Source: Liolophura sinensis (Eukaryota > Mollusca > Polyplacophora > Chitonida > Chitonidae). Taken from it: DNA of 64,000 nt. The stretch spans positions 14,317,608-14,381,607 of the forward strand of contig NC_088299.1 in assembly GCF_032854445.1 (NCBI RefSeq), written 5' to 3'. The translations under genes and the position numbers were made by a program. This document shows, piece after piece, positions 21,550 to 31,121 of this stretch (positions are counted from its first letter, which is position 1; each line of letters starts with the position of its first letter). The notes under the pieces were generated by a model. It saw only the letters and a program-made list of their open reading frames with translations, did not search any database and was not told the origin of the DNA.

Positions 21550-22530
21550 TGACAGAGACAATACCAAGAGTGACATCGTCAGTACTTTATTACATCTTGT
21601 ACACGTCAACAGTATACAATAGTGATATCGCCAGTACTGATCCACATCTTGTACAAGAGAGACGCTGCCAACAGAATACGACACTGATATCGCCAATACT
21701 GATCCACATCTTGCACAAAAGAGACACTGCCAACAGTATACGACACCGACATCGCCAGTATTGATCCACATCTTGTACAAGAGAGACATTGCCAACAGAA
21801 TACGACACCGACATCGCCAGTACTGATCCACATCTTGTACAAGAGAAACACTGCCAACAGAATACGACACCGACATCGCCAGTACTGATCCACATCTTGT
21901 ACAAGAGAAACACTGCCAACAGAATACGACACCAACATCGCCAGTATTGATCCACATCTTGTACAAGAGAAACACTGCCAACAGAATACGACACCGACAT
22001 CGCCAGTATTGATCCTCATCTTGTACAAGAGAGACACTGCCAACAGCACTGATCCACATCTTGTACAAGAGAGACACTGCCAACAGCACTGATCCACATC
22101 TTGTACAAGAGAGACACTGCCAACAGCACTGATCCACATCTTGTACAAGAGAGACACTGCCAACAGCACTGATCCACATCTTGTACAAGAGAGACACTGC
22201 CAACAGTACTGATCCACATCTTGTACAAGAGAGACACTGCCAACAGTACTGATCCACATCTTGTACAAGAGAGACACTGCCAACAGTACTGATCCACATC
22301 TTGTACAAGAGAGACACTGCCAACAGCACTGATCCACATCTTGTACAAGAGAGACACTGCCAACAGTACTGATCCACATCTTGTACAAGAGAGACACTGC
22401 CAACAGCACTGATCCACATCTTGTACAAGAGAGACACTGTCAACAGTACTGATTCACATCTTGTACAAGAGAAAGATTCCAAACACTATACAACAGTGAC
22501 ACCACAAGTACCCATCCACATCTTGTACAT
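21550..22530. repeat. minisatellite: 62-bp array grading into 40-bp array
   Basis: The left half (to about 22010) repeats a 62-bp unit; the right half (22036-22450) repeats a 40-bp unit about 10-11 times. The 40-bp unit (TGATCCACATCTTGTACAAG then AGAGACACTGCCAACAGYAC) is the 62-bp unit lacking 22 bp of AATACGACACCGACATCGCC-type text. All minus-strand frames remain open across the array; these are not genes. Confidence 0.93.
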
Positions 22531-22562
22531 TTGTAGAAATGTTCAGTTTGAGGATGTTTATT

Positions 22563-22665
22563 TATCTGATTGTTGTTTTACGCCTCAAACCGGGCAGATC
22601 CTGCGGGGGAAACACACGACTGGCCGCAGACTGCGAGCAGACCTTTCCGCGTACGTGTTTGAAAC
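22563..22665 (+). mobile_element. SINE-B fragment with internal deletion
   Basis: TTTTACGCC joins directly to AACCGGGCAGATCCTGCGGG and the CACGACTGGCCGCAG-type 3' part, skipping the central segment present in the copy at 24224-24380. Confidence 0.55.
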
Positions 22666-23958
22666 AGAATACCGCAGACCTGTTAACCCAGATATGATCA
22701 AAGAAGTAAGAAAGACAAACAGACGTCCTCCAGGGGCTATGGGAAATTCCTTGTGGGGTGTATAAGGGGACGAAACGCCCAGAAGAAAATGGGGGGTTTT
22801 TGCGTATTTTACGTGTATTTTGGAAGTTTTTGCTGGAAAACTTGGATTTTATTAAAAACGTGAGAGTTGACAGCTATGATACAGTGTTTGTAAAATGGTG
22901 ATGCATCAAATTGCAGATAACAGATGCAGGTGGCATGGTACAGTAACATGTGAATGTTTGATGTATGATGAAATAGTAAAGAGATCATATGAGCCTGTAA
23001 AAAAATTACCAGCACAAATGGGAGGTAACTCCACCAAGTCAATCCTTATTCGCATATAGATTCACTTACTACGCATGAATATGTTGACCTTCGCGAATAT
23101 GCGCAATTGCAGAAGACTATGTCCTCAAGTGATGAAACCACTGATAGTATAATAAACGAATACCACGGAAAGTAGAAATATCAATTACCAAGAAAATAAA
23201 TTAAACACAAGCGCTGACTAATACTACTGTCCATGCCTGTTAAGACGTTTTCACTTATATTTCGTCCACTAGTGGTGTTTGTGAGCGGGAAAAACCGGGG
23301 CCTGGAGTAAATCACCTCCACTGACCACGCAGGGTCAAGAAAGATATAGTCTGCAACATGTCGAGCATCAAGTGGCTACTCTGTGAACTAGTCTGTATAG
23401 GTGAACAATTTAAAGAGCGAGCATATCGTTATCAAAGCCATGTGAAATGAAGCTTCGCTTTATGAGTAGGTTTGAACTAAGAAAATAAAGACTTGACTTT
23501 TTCCAGAAAAGGCCAAGATTTCACAAAATTTGTTTATCCTCTCCTCGCCGTGACGCTGCGTCAATTAAGCGCAATTTCCAGGGTAACGTGTGTCTTCATT
23601 TTGTGATACGAATGCATCGTAAATGGCGGGCCGCAGTTCTTATCTTCGAATTCTACCGTTATCAACGGGGGCGAGCCCTTATGCATATTAGTTGTATGTA
23701 CACGCATTTTTCTATTTCCACCTAGTGACAAGCTCCATCAAGCAAAATACCGTGGCAATTCCAACGGACGAAGGACGCAAGGCGATTAACCATTCATTAT
23801 TTCGGTTTTATTCTTGAAAATGAGAATGGTTTAAACAAAACTGGGATACTCTTAAAATGTGTTTTGTAAGCTAATAATGTATTCCCATTAAGGCTACAAA
23901 GATAAGTTATTGACCGTTCCCAGCGGCGACTGACAACTCTACAGCCGTGTGAACTTAC
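22666..23958. other. intergenic, nothing recognised
   Basis: No exon with splice support and no tandem repeat was noticed. Confidence 0.3.
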
Positions 23959-24036
23959 CGGGCAGTCAAAGGGTACTGGGCGGAGTATGCATGGTTGTGA
24001 TTTAAAAGTGAATTTAACTATCGCTGCTTGACGGCA
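23959..24036 (-). CDS. candidate 78-bp internal exon
   Basis: A strong acceptor (TGATTTCTACTTACAG) precedes 24036 and a GTAAGTTC donor follows 23959. In phase 0 the 26 codons are open and encode CRQAAIVKFTFKSQPC then a proline-containing cysteine stretch ending FDCP. It is on the same strand and downstream of the 25544-26641 exons, but the phase does not match their last exon, so membership is uncertain. Confidence 0.3.
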
Positions 24037-24223
24037 CTGTAAGTAGAAATCAGACAAGTTTACAAGATTTGTGTTATCAAGAAGAAGAACTGTTTTGTGA
24101 TTGCCTGTTAAGGACGTTCACAAGGTTTGCATTGAGACTGAATTACAGAACAGTTAACAAAAACACCAAAATACGTTTACTCCGAAATGATCCGATTTCA
24201 AGGCGGAAAAATATAAGCATATG

Positions 24224-24380
24224 ATATGATTTATTTATTTTTACGCCGTACTCAAGAATATTTCACTTATACGACGGCGACCATCATTGTGGTGGGAGGA
24301 ACCGGACAGAGCCGGGGCGAAACCCACGACCATCTGCAGGTTGCTGGAAGACCTTCCCACTCAGCATGAGCTGGACTTGA
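24224..24380 (+). mobile_element. SINE-B full copy with 12-bp target-site duplication
   Basis: It runs from TTTATTTATTTTTACGCCGT through ACTCAAGAATATTTCACTTA, ACGACGGCGACC and GGTTGCTGGAAGACCTTCCC to ATGAGCTGGACTTGA. Identical 12-bp flanks TATAAGCATATG lie at 24212-24223 and 24381-24392. At least nine other copies, most truncated, are in the window. Confidence 0.78.
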
Positions 24381-25543
24381 TATAAGCATATGTATGAATG
24401 ATTATGGCTACACCAAACCGGTGGTGTATCAGCCATATCGTGGCGATATAAGCATGAATGATTATGGCTTAACACTATATCGGCGGTGTATCCGCCATAT
24501 AAAGTAGTGTTTAAATAGAAACTACATTTTGACAATAGAGCAACGTCACTACTATCGTTTAACGTCACTACTATCGTGGTAACTAGACGGAATGTTCGCA
24601 TTTACCCTGTGCCAAGATCAACCGCCGTGCACCTTTTTCCACCAATGTAAAATGTGAAATATGAAACCTCTTTGTTATTAAGGTATGATGTATATAAAAA
24701 AAAACACGAAGAAAGAGAAAATAAAGTTTGGTTTCGTTTATAACAAAATCAATACTGACAGTACAATCGTCTGTAAGATATAACATACACAGTATATTAC
24801 CTCCCCTGTGACCACCGCTTCATGGACGAACCTCATTTGTATTTATAAATAAATTAAAATATATCAGCGTATGAAAACAAAATCAAAACTACACCAATGG
24901 ATAATGCCATAGATTAACATGTAGCTGCGTTGAAAACCACGAGACTATAACTGTGTCTGGTATTTCCAATGTCCCTGAGCAAATATAATTGGTGACCTTC
25001 TAGCCTACAGTTGATGGACGTCAAGCTTGTCTCTCTCTTCCTTGTATAGACTTTTTTCTTCTTCATATGCTCTGTAACGTACAATTTTGTCTCCCACTAA
25101 AGCCTATTCCGCCGTCTTTACTTAGCTTTACTTCGGTTTAATATCCGAAAGCCGGTTAATTCTGTGTCTAAAGATTAAGCTTTTCTTCAGTGTGACGACG
25201 AAGCAAAAGTCCCTGAATATTGGCTTTCAGAAAGCGAGAGATGGAAATGATAAACCAGTTTACGACAAGTTAACACTGTTGGTCCGTTTTGCGCGTTCAA
25301 TCGCCCAGTGTTACACCAGTAAACGTGGATGAGTCAACTTCAACTTGAAGATCTCTCTACACATTCAAAGTCATGAATAGTCGACGCTCTCTCTGTCCGA
25401 CTTTGAACATCCCGATTTCTCGCTCCTTTGCACATGCGTAACAGAGCACCTTCCGGATCCGTCGTTTCTCGCGCAGGAACGACAATCCCAACGACAGACC
25501 AGCACAAGCGCCATCTAGCGACTTAATGAGGCGCAAATACTAC
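24381..25543. other. intergenic, one short duplication
   Basis: A roughly 60-bp partial duplication (ATAAGCATGAATGATTATGGCT text) at about 24381-24500. Nothing else was recognised up to the cysteine-rich gene. Confidence 0.35.
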
Positions 25544-25776
25544 CTGCCGTGCATTCTGTGAACTTGGTGAATATCTCAATCACATAACATTCGTTCAGTC
25601 GTAGCCTCGAACTCGTCGACAAACTTTCTTCAAAGTCCTTGAAGAATGTCTTAATCTTCTCCTGACTGGTCGGGGCAATTGTTTCGAGCTTCTTTGCAAA
25701 CATGTCTTGTATTGCGTGGCAAAGTCACAGCTTCCCTTGCCAAGAAGTAAGGCTTTTATTGCATCCCTTGAACACG
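25544..25776 (-). CDS. cysteine-rich gene, exon c (possible frameshift)
   Basis: From an acceptor GTGTTAG before 25776 the phase-matching frame reads through GSCDFATQYKTC and then runs basic to a stop at 25595. A second frame is open from 25703 to a donor at 25543 and looks more protein-like (ETIAPTSQEKIKTFFKDFEE..., then NECYVIEIFTKFTEC). Alternatively an acceptor ACAAG before 25705 enters the second frame in the correct phase. A one-base indel at the TTT run (25700-25698) is the other explanation. Confidence 0.4.
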
Positions 25777-26641
25777 CTAACACGTTTGTTGAACTGTATG
25801 ATACTGTGCCTGAAACGGGAGATCAGAAGACATAAGTATCTTACATATATCAATGTCTCAGAGTTAGTCTTTCAGGAGTTCAAACTCATTTAATAATTTT
25901 CTTATTTCAGTTTAAGTGCAATACAATCTTAAAGGCATAAGGGCGACTTGAAACTTATGACCCATTTTATTTTTAAGATTTCTGACAACTTCTTGTAACA
26001 GTATCATCAGTTAAGTAGTTGTATCCACCAAATCTAAAATTAGGTCATAATGATTTAATTATGAATTTCAACATACCTCTTGAGTTTTTCTGTGCTGCGC
26101 CTCGATGTCTCCAAATGTCTCGCGTCACAGAAGAACCACACTTGCGTTTTGCGTGCAAACTTTTAGAAATTGACTTCAGAGTCGTCTCTAAGGTCCTTCT
26201 CGTGTCTGAATCACATTTTCTTGAGTGCTTTGAAATACACTTGAAAAATACCTGGAAAAACAAGAACTTCACTAAATATACAACGTGAAAAATAACTTTC
26301 ATTTAACTCGTGTATACAGAAAAGTCACTTATTAAGGCTATGGGGTTCAATACAATATTTAAAACTAAAATTCAGTCATGTATGGAGAGAGGAGTCGACT
26401 TTTCAATCTGATGGAAAATGGTAGACCAAGAAAATGTTTATACAGGTGACGCTACAATTCTGTTAACAGTTGAGCGATTATTTCTGGTGATTTCTTGCTC
26501 TCAAAGAAAGACTGTTGTAGAAACTTACCGAAATCTTTCCACACCTAACGTGCCCCTTTCCCCTAACGAGTCGTCTTATGAATCTCTCGGCGCATGAATG
26601 AATTTGCTCAACGCTGCATTCCCTCTTTGCTTTAGTGCTCT
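25544..26641 (-). CDS. unrecognised cysteine-rich protein, 3 exons (partial)
   Basis: Three minus-strand exons with fitting splice signals: 26641-26529, 26251-26077 and about 25776-25544. Phases agree across both junctions (0 then 1). The joined peptide is rich in cysteine, lysine and arginine, with regularly spaced single cysteines and predicted helical stretches, which suggests a small secreted protein, possibly similar to helical cysteine-rich DUF19-type domains; that comparison is weak. The first exon enters in phase 1, so a start/signal exon lies further 5' (higher coordinate). A hydrophobic ATG exon at 26978-26940 has a good GTAAGT donor but leaves phase 0, so it does not fit simply. 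The phase would also allow splicing from the EF-hand exon ending at 29551. Exon 3 has a frame problem described separately. Confidence 0.5.
26077..26251 (-). CDS. cysteine-rich gene, exon b
   Basis: The acceptor CTTGTTTTTCCAG precedes 26251 and the donor GTATGT follows 26077. Phase 0 in, 1 out. The 58 codons include KCISKHSRKCDSD and RKCGSS. Confidence 0.55.
26529..26641 (-). CDS. cysteine-rich gene, exon a
   Basis: The acceptor AATTGCATTGCAG precedes 26641 and the donor GTAAGTTT follows 26529. Phase 1 in, 0 out. The 37 codons include cysteines in the contexts KRECSVEQIHSC and VRCGK. Confidence 0.5.
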
Positions 26642-29550
26642 CTGCAATGCAATTAGACATGTATCTAGTTATACTGCCTCATTCACTTATGTGATATGAC
26701 TTATCACTTATTTTTTATGTATTTAAACATACAACTGGTTTCACTGCTACGTCAGATCGTTTCATTCAGTTGTATTGGGTCATGAAAAGGGTCATACAGA
26801 TAGAAAGCCTTTGTTTCGTTTGACGTGAAAGAAAAACAAAAGCACATATACAAGTTTTCGTACAGTTTTTACTGTTAGCACATGTTTTTACATTTATTTA
26901 AAATTATAACACTGTTTGGCTACATATATCAAAACTTACTTTTTTTAGATAAATGAACCACAGAAGTCCCGGTAACATGAAGATACTCGTCTCGAGATAC
27001 TAAATTGTCATCTACAACAGAAAATACAAAACATTCACAGTGTAATTTATAGCTACCTACTGAAAATATTTCCCGTTATGACGTTTTCTTTTAAAGCCAT
27101 TTTATTAACACCAGTTTCCTCTCACAACCCTGTACACAAAATAGCATGAAACTGATGCCTCGGCGACGATGAACAAAGGGATAAAAGCTATACAGAAGAC
27201 CCTATAATAACTATAGAACGCTGTGCTAATCTACCAACGCCATCCCTCGATGACAATGTCGACAGTTGAGATCGGATATTTCCGTACATTGTTTGCTTGC
27301 CCCTTGACATGCAAATGCCTTTGCAAACTCGAAGCAGTTGTTGACACTACAAAGCGGGGGTGGAGTGTCAACAGCCACAGCCTTGCTTCACTTACTTAAT
27401 ACAACCCCTCGAAGGTAACAGGGGCAAAAATTATATGTCAATGATCAACACATCCAGATTTTGCCTGGCCTATCTGCACGATCGGGGTTTAAGACGGACT
27501 TTAGCTTAACTTACAGCTGCGTTAGCCTTGACGAAGTGCTGACCCTCATCTACACTGACACGCGGCATTGTTTGAATTAAACAAACAATTCGTTTACCTC
27601 GTCAATGTCTTTCAAATGAAGAAAGAACAACCTTTGGAAGAGTCTGTCAGAGAATTAAGGTGGACGTTGTAACCTATCAGAAAAGTGCTGAGGTTGAGCA
27701 ATCTGGGGGTCTACGTGTCAGCTGCGCTCAGGGCTGTACTCTCAGCGAAGGGTGTCACCACGATGTCAAAATAAGAAATATGATTTTGACTCGTATATAG
27801 CTCTCAACAATTTAATCTCGCTAGCGATGCTAACTTTGTCCATTCAGAAAATGACAGATGATTTACACGCATTTCCTTGATCAAAAGGATGTTTGTTTTT
27901 TGTAAATACACGTTCTCATTACGTCCACTTACAACTTCCCTTTCAATATAACTGTAACTCTTAGATTTTTTGCTCCAAAAACTGACTAATGAGTTTTGAA
28001 ACGAGTTTTTTTTTAACGATTAACACCATTCCCAAAAAAATGGAGCCCGTGAACGAAAGGGACGGTGTATGTTTAGGGGATCTTGTGTAGAACCCTAGAC
28101 ACTGGGCAAGTATGTGACGGACTTAGCCACTTACACAGGGGCAGGATGGAGATAAATCAGTTTTAGATAGCTTACTAATTAGGTGAACAAATATAGACTG
28201 GCTATATACAGAAATTTTTACGGATGTCCTCAGTACGTAAACTGAGGGTTATTTCCGGTACTCCGTAATTACCAGTGGCTGTCTTTTGACAGAAGCTTAC
28301 GGGATGTTGACAAAACACATTTTGAATCCCACACGTTTCTGACACCTACGATCTGCACTATAACAGTAGAGAATTCTGCGTTATGCGCATGACCATTGTC
28401 ATATGCATTCATGACCCTCGGATAAATACACAATATACTGTCCGAATGGAATGTGTACAGCGTGGCAACAGATTGATTTACTGGCTTTAAACTCATTTAC
28501 GCGTATTTCCAAATTGTTGTATTTTCCCCGCCGAATGACATTATGGGTGAGAATGGACTGATTTACATTTTATGTCCCAAAAACTGATTTTGATTTTGAA
28601 TATTAGGAGTTTGGATAGGTAAACATCAGATTGTGCTTTATCCATGCTTAGGACATGTATGTGGTGATGCTACTGGAAATGATCAAGTATAATAGTGTCT
28701 GATGAAACATGCGTCTTCGTCCCGCGGCACTGTCGCATGTGGTATAACCTGAGTCCGCCTGATACACTTCAGTGGTCCACCACGCACTTTACCTGGGCCG
28801 GAATTCCTCGCGCTTTTGTAACCCCGACCCCCCCCCCCCCTGGGCTCTTATAATCTACGCGTCACTTATCTCCTCACAGGATCAGTCGAACATGCTTTTT
28901 CAAGTGCTCGGGGGCCGAGAATCAAAGAGTGTAAGCGTAACAGGATACTGGGTATATCCGTCATTACACCCGAATTTCACATGAATTCTCCCACTTCCGC
29001 TGGCTGACTGGCCAGTCGGTTCGTTAAGCATGGATGACAGCCTTAGTGAATGCGTCCACCCCAGCTACCTCCGCCCCGCGGGTAAGCTATCTCTGACGAT
29101 AAGACTGTATCGAGGACGTCACCCGTACACTTCATGATCCGAGCATTATAGGATTCCTTTAATCAAAACTGCGACAACTCGATGCTCACAATTACAGTAG
29201 ATAAAAGACCTGACAAGGTAACATATGGAGCAGTCGTTAGCCAATCGGAGCAATGAAGTTGGTCACGTTTCATGTCACCTTGGTGCGAGGCTGTAACACA
29301 GGTATTAGCCATGTCGGCAGGCGAAGTGTAGCTGTTCATCGCTGATAATAAAGTCACTTTGAATGTTTTTCTCCACTAGAGGGACTGCAACTCTATATAA
29401 CCTTTAAGGACAACTCATGCATCAATTAACATCAATTCTTCATTTCTCAAGTCCTGCCAGTCTGTGAATACTAACGCTTTGATGAGGTACTACGAGGTGA
29501 TAGGTAATCTTTTCCCGCCGGGTATTACAATTTGTTATTGTTGTACTTAC
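26642..29550. other. no supported exon
   Basis: AT-rich non-coding sequence; a 14-C run lies near 28830. A plus-strand ATG at 29031 opens 17 codons (MDDSLSECVHPSYLRPA) ending at a GTAAGC donor (29083), a possible lone first exon with no partner found. Confidence 0.3.
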
Positions 29551-29717
29551 TGTTCTGGTCAAAGTTTTGAATGACCATTCTGGCCTCTCTCATGGCGGTG
29601 GCTTCGGCTCTGGCGTACTCCCTCGCAGACACAAAACCGTCTCTATTACTGTCCATCCGCAGAAAAAACGACAGCTTCAGATTTTCGTTCGACTTGGACT
29701 TTGATACTCGCCTCACG
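29551..29717 (-). CDS. EF-hand gene, EF-hand exon
   Basis: The acceptor TTCTACTTTCAG precedes 29717 and the donor GTAAGTAC follows 29551. 167 nt, phase 2 in and 1 out. It contains DxNxDGxVxxxE in full and the start of a second loop. Confidence 0.75.
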
Positions 29718-31121
29718 CTGAAAGTAGAACAACGGGTGACGTTAGATAGGCAGAACAATTATGTGATCAAAGGATGTAGACATTAACTTTACAACAATGA
29801 TCACAGGATGAAGACATTAAGTTTACAACAAGGAATTTGTATCTATGTTATACGGAGTTGTTGAAGGTGAGAGAATCGAGGAAATGTGATTCAGAGTACA
29901 CCGTGTCAGTGAAAATATTTGCCAATTATCACTCTGTTATTCCTGCCCTGGTTTTACTCTCTATGCCATAGTCTTTTTATGTTGTAGGAGTATCCCTGCA
30001 TAAATCAATATTCTGTGTGGTAGAATAAGCTTCCCGGCCCGAGGCCTGGTGCTTTTGCATTGTTTTAATGCGATTGTATATTAAATGTGACGACCACAGA
30101 GCATTTTGAGTAGTTCGAAATCAGTGGTTAATATCACTGCATTTTGGAAGCCAGTTCTGCTTAATTGTGCCCGAGAAGGCAGGAGCGAGTAAAATTTCCA
30201 ACATCGTTACCGAATAAAGACTTCAGACCATTGCATGCCTTCCACTTCCGTTCCGCGATGTTTTCATATGTAACACAAAAAACTCACTTGAAAGTGCATA
30301 CGCAATTACCCGAGAAAGGGGTAAACAAAAAATGACATTTCCATTCCAAACCGGAAATGGAAAAGTGTCATCATTATGAATGCGAGGTAAAGAACACATG
30401 GGCCATTCAGCGAGAATGTACATTCATGCCAGGGCAACACGTATGTCCGAGATCTGAACATGGAAATGTGTACACACAGTGAGACGTCTGAATGAACTGA
30501 ACAGTTGATTTTGTTGGCAGATCTGCGGCAAAACGGCATTCCTCTGTCACATGCGTTATTTGATATACGTGGAAATATCTAGGTCTAGAGCCGTGGATAT
30601 CTTTAAAGCAGGTGGCCACTGTGTATACACATGCAAATGCAAACCGTCCCTGTATATATGCACCCATACTTCCATGCAATCATTTAATCGCCGTATTGCA
30701 TGTGATCACGTCGCCACTCTAAAATGATAACTTGTGGTTGCTGGCTCTCTTGAAGGAATATTAATATTGTCTTCCATAGCAGCTGTCCTCCAATATGGCC
30801 GCCAAAAGCAAATTATGCAACCTGTCAAAACCGATACAAACGTTTGATAGATATTATGTCTACGTGCAATTATTACTGCAGGTTTCTAAATTGTAATACT
30901 TACTTTGTAACACCTGTTGGGGGTTTTGTTTTTGACGTCGGTGAGGTCTTGTGAAGCACTTTCTTTTCATGGTCAGATTTGATGACGTCATTTTCTTGCG
31001 TCTGGTGCCGCGCGTGCTTCGATGAACGCCACGCGTGATTCGAAGTGCCCGGATGGCCCGACGCCATTGCACCAAAGAGCACGTATATCCACATGACCAG
31101 ATATACCAATATTTGAAAGAT
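29551..31121 (-). CDS. secreted EF-hand calcium-binding protein, 2 exons (3' end missing)
   Basis: Exon 31121-30904 encodes a hydrophobic signal segment (LVYLVMWIYVLFGAMASG), then a basic, histidine- and lysine-rich region. Exon 29717-29551 encodes a complete EF-hand loop, DSNRDGFVSARE, with ligands at positions 1, 3, 5, 6, 8 and 12, a following helix, and the first residues (FDQN) of what looks like a second loop. The junction is phase 2 and consistent. The second exon ends in phase 1 at a GTAAGTAC donor, so the gene continues at lower coordinates; I could not find an exon completing the loop. Family knowledge: secreted EF-hand proteins act in calcium handling, including shell and extracellular matrix. 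The ATG may be at 31094, or in a further 5' exon joined at the acceptor TATATTTTCAG before 31121. Confidence 0.65.
30904..31121 (-). CDS. EF-hand gene, signal-peptide exon
   Basis: The acceptor-like TATATTTTCAG precedes 31121 and the donor GTAAGTATT follows 30904. Internal ATG codons at 31094 and 31067. The hydrophobic run ends in ASG, a plausible signal-peptidase site, followed by HPGTSNHAWRSSKHARHQ. Confidence 0.6.

Noticed and set aside
21412-22482. A 356-codon minus-strand frame with repeated Cys-rich units
   Set aside because: It is a translation of the 62/40-bp minisatellite; all three minus frames are open, as expected from a repeat rather than a gene.
27241-27275. A possible exon completing the second EF-hand loop on the minus strand (DQN joined to RDGVG)
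   Set aside because: The phase would fit, but the acceptor lacks a pyrimidine tract, loop position 12 is not acidic and a stop follows soon.
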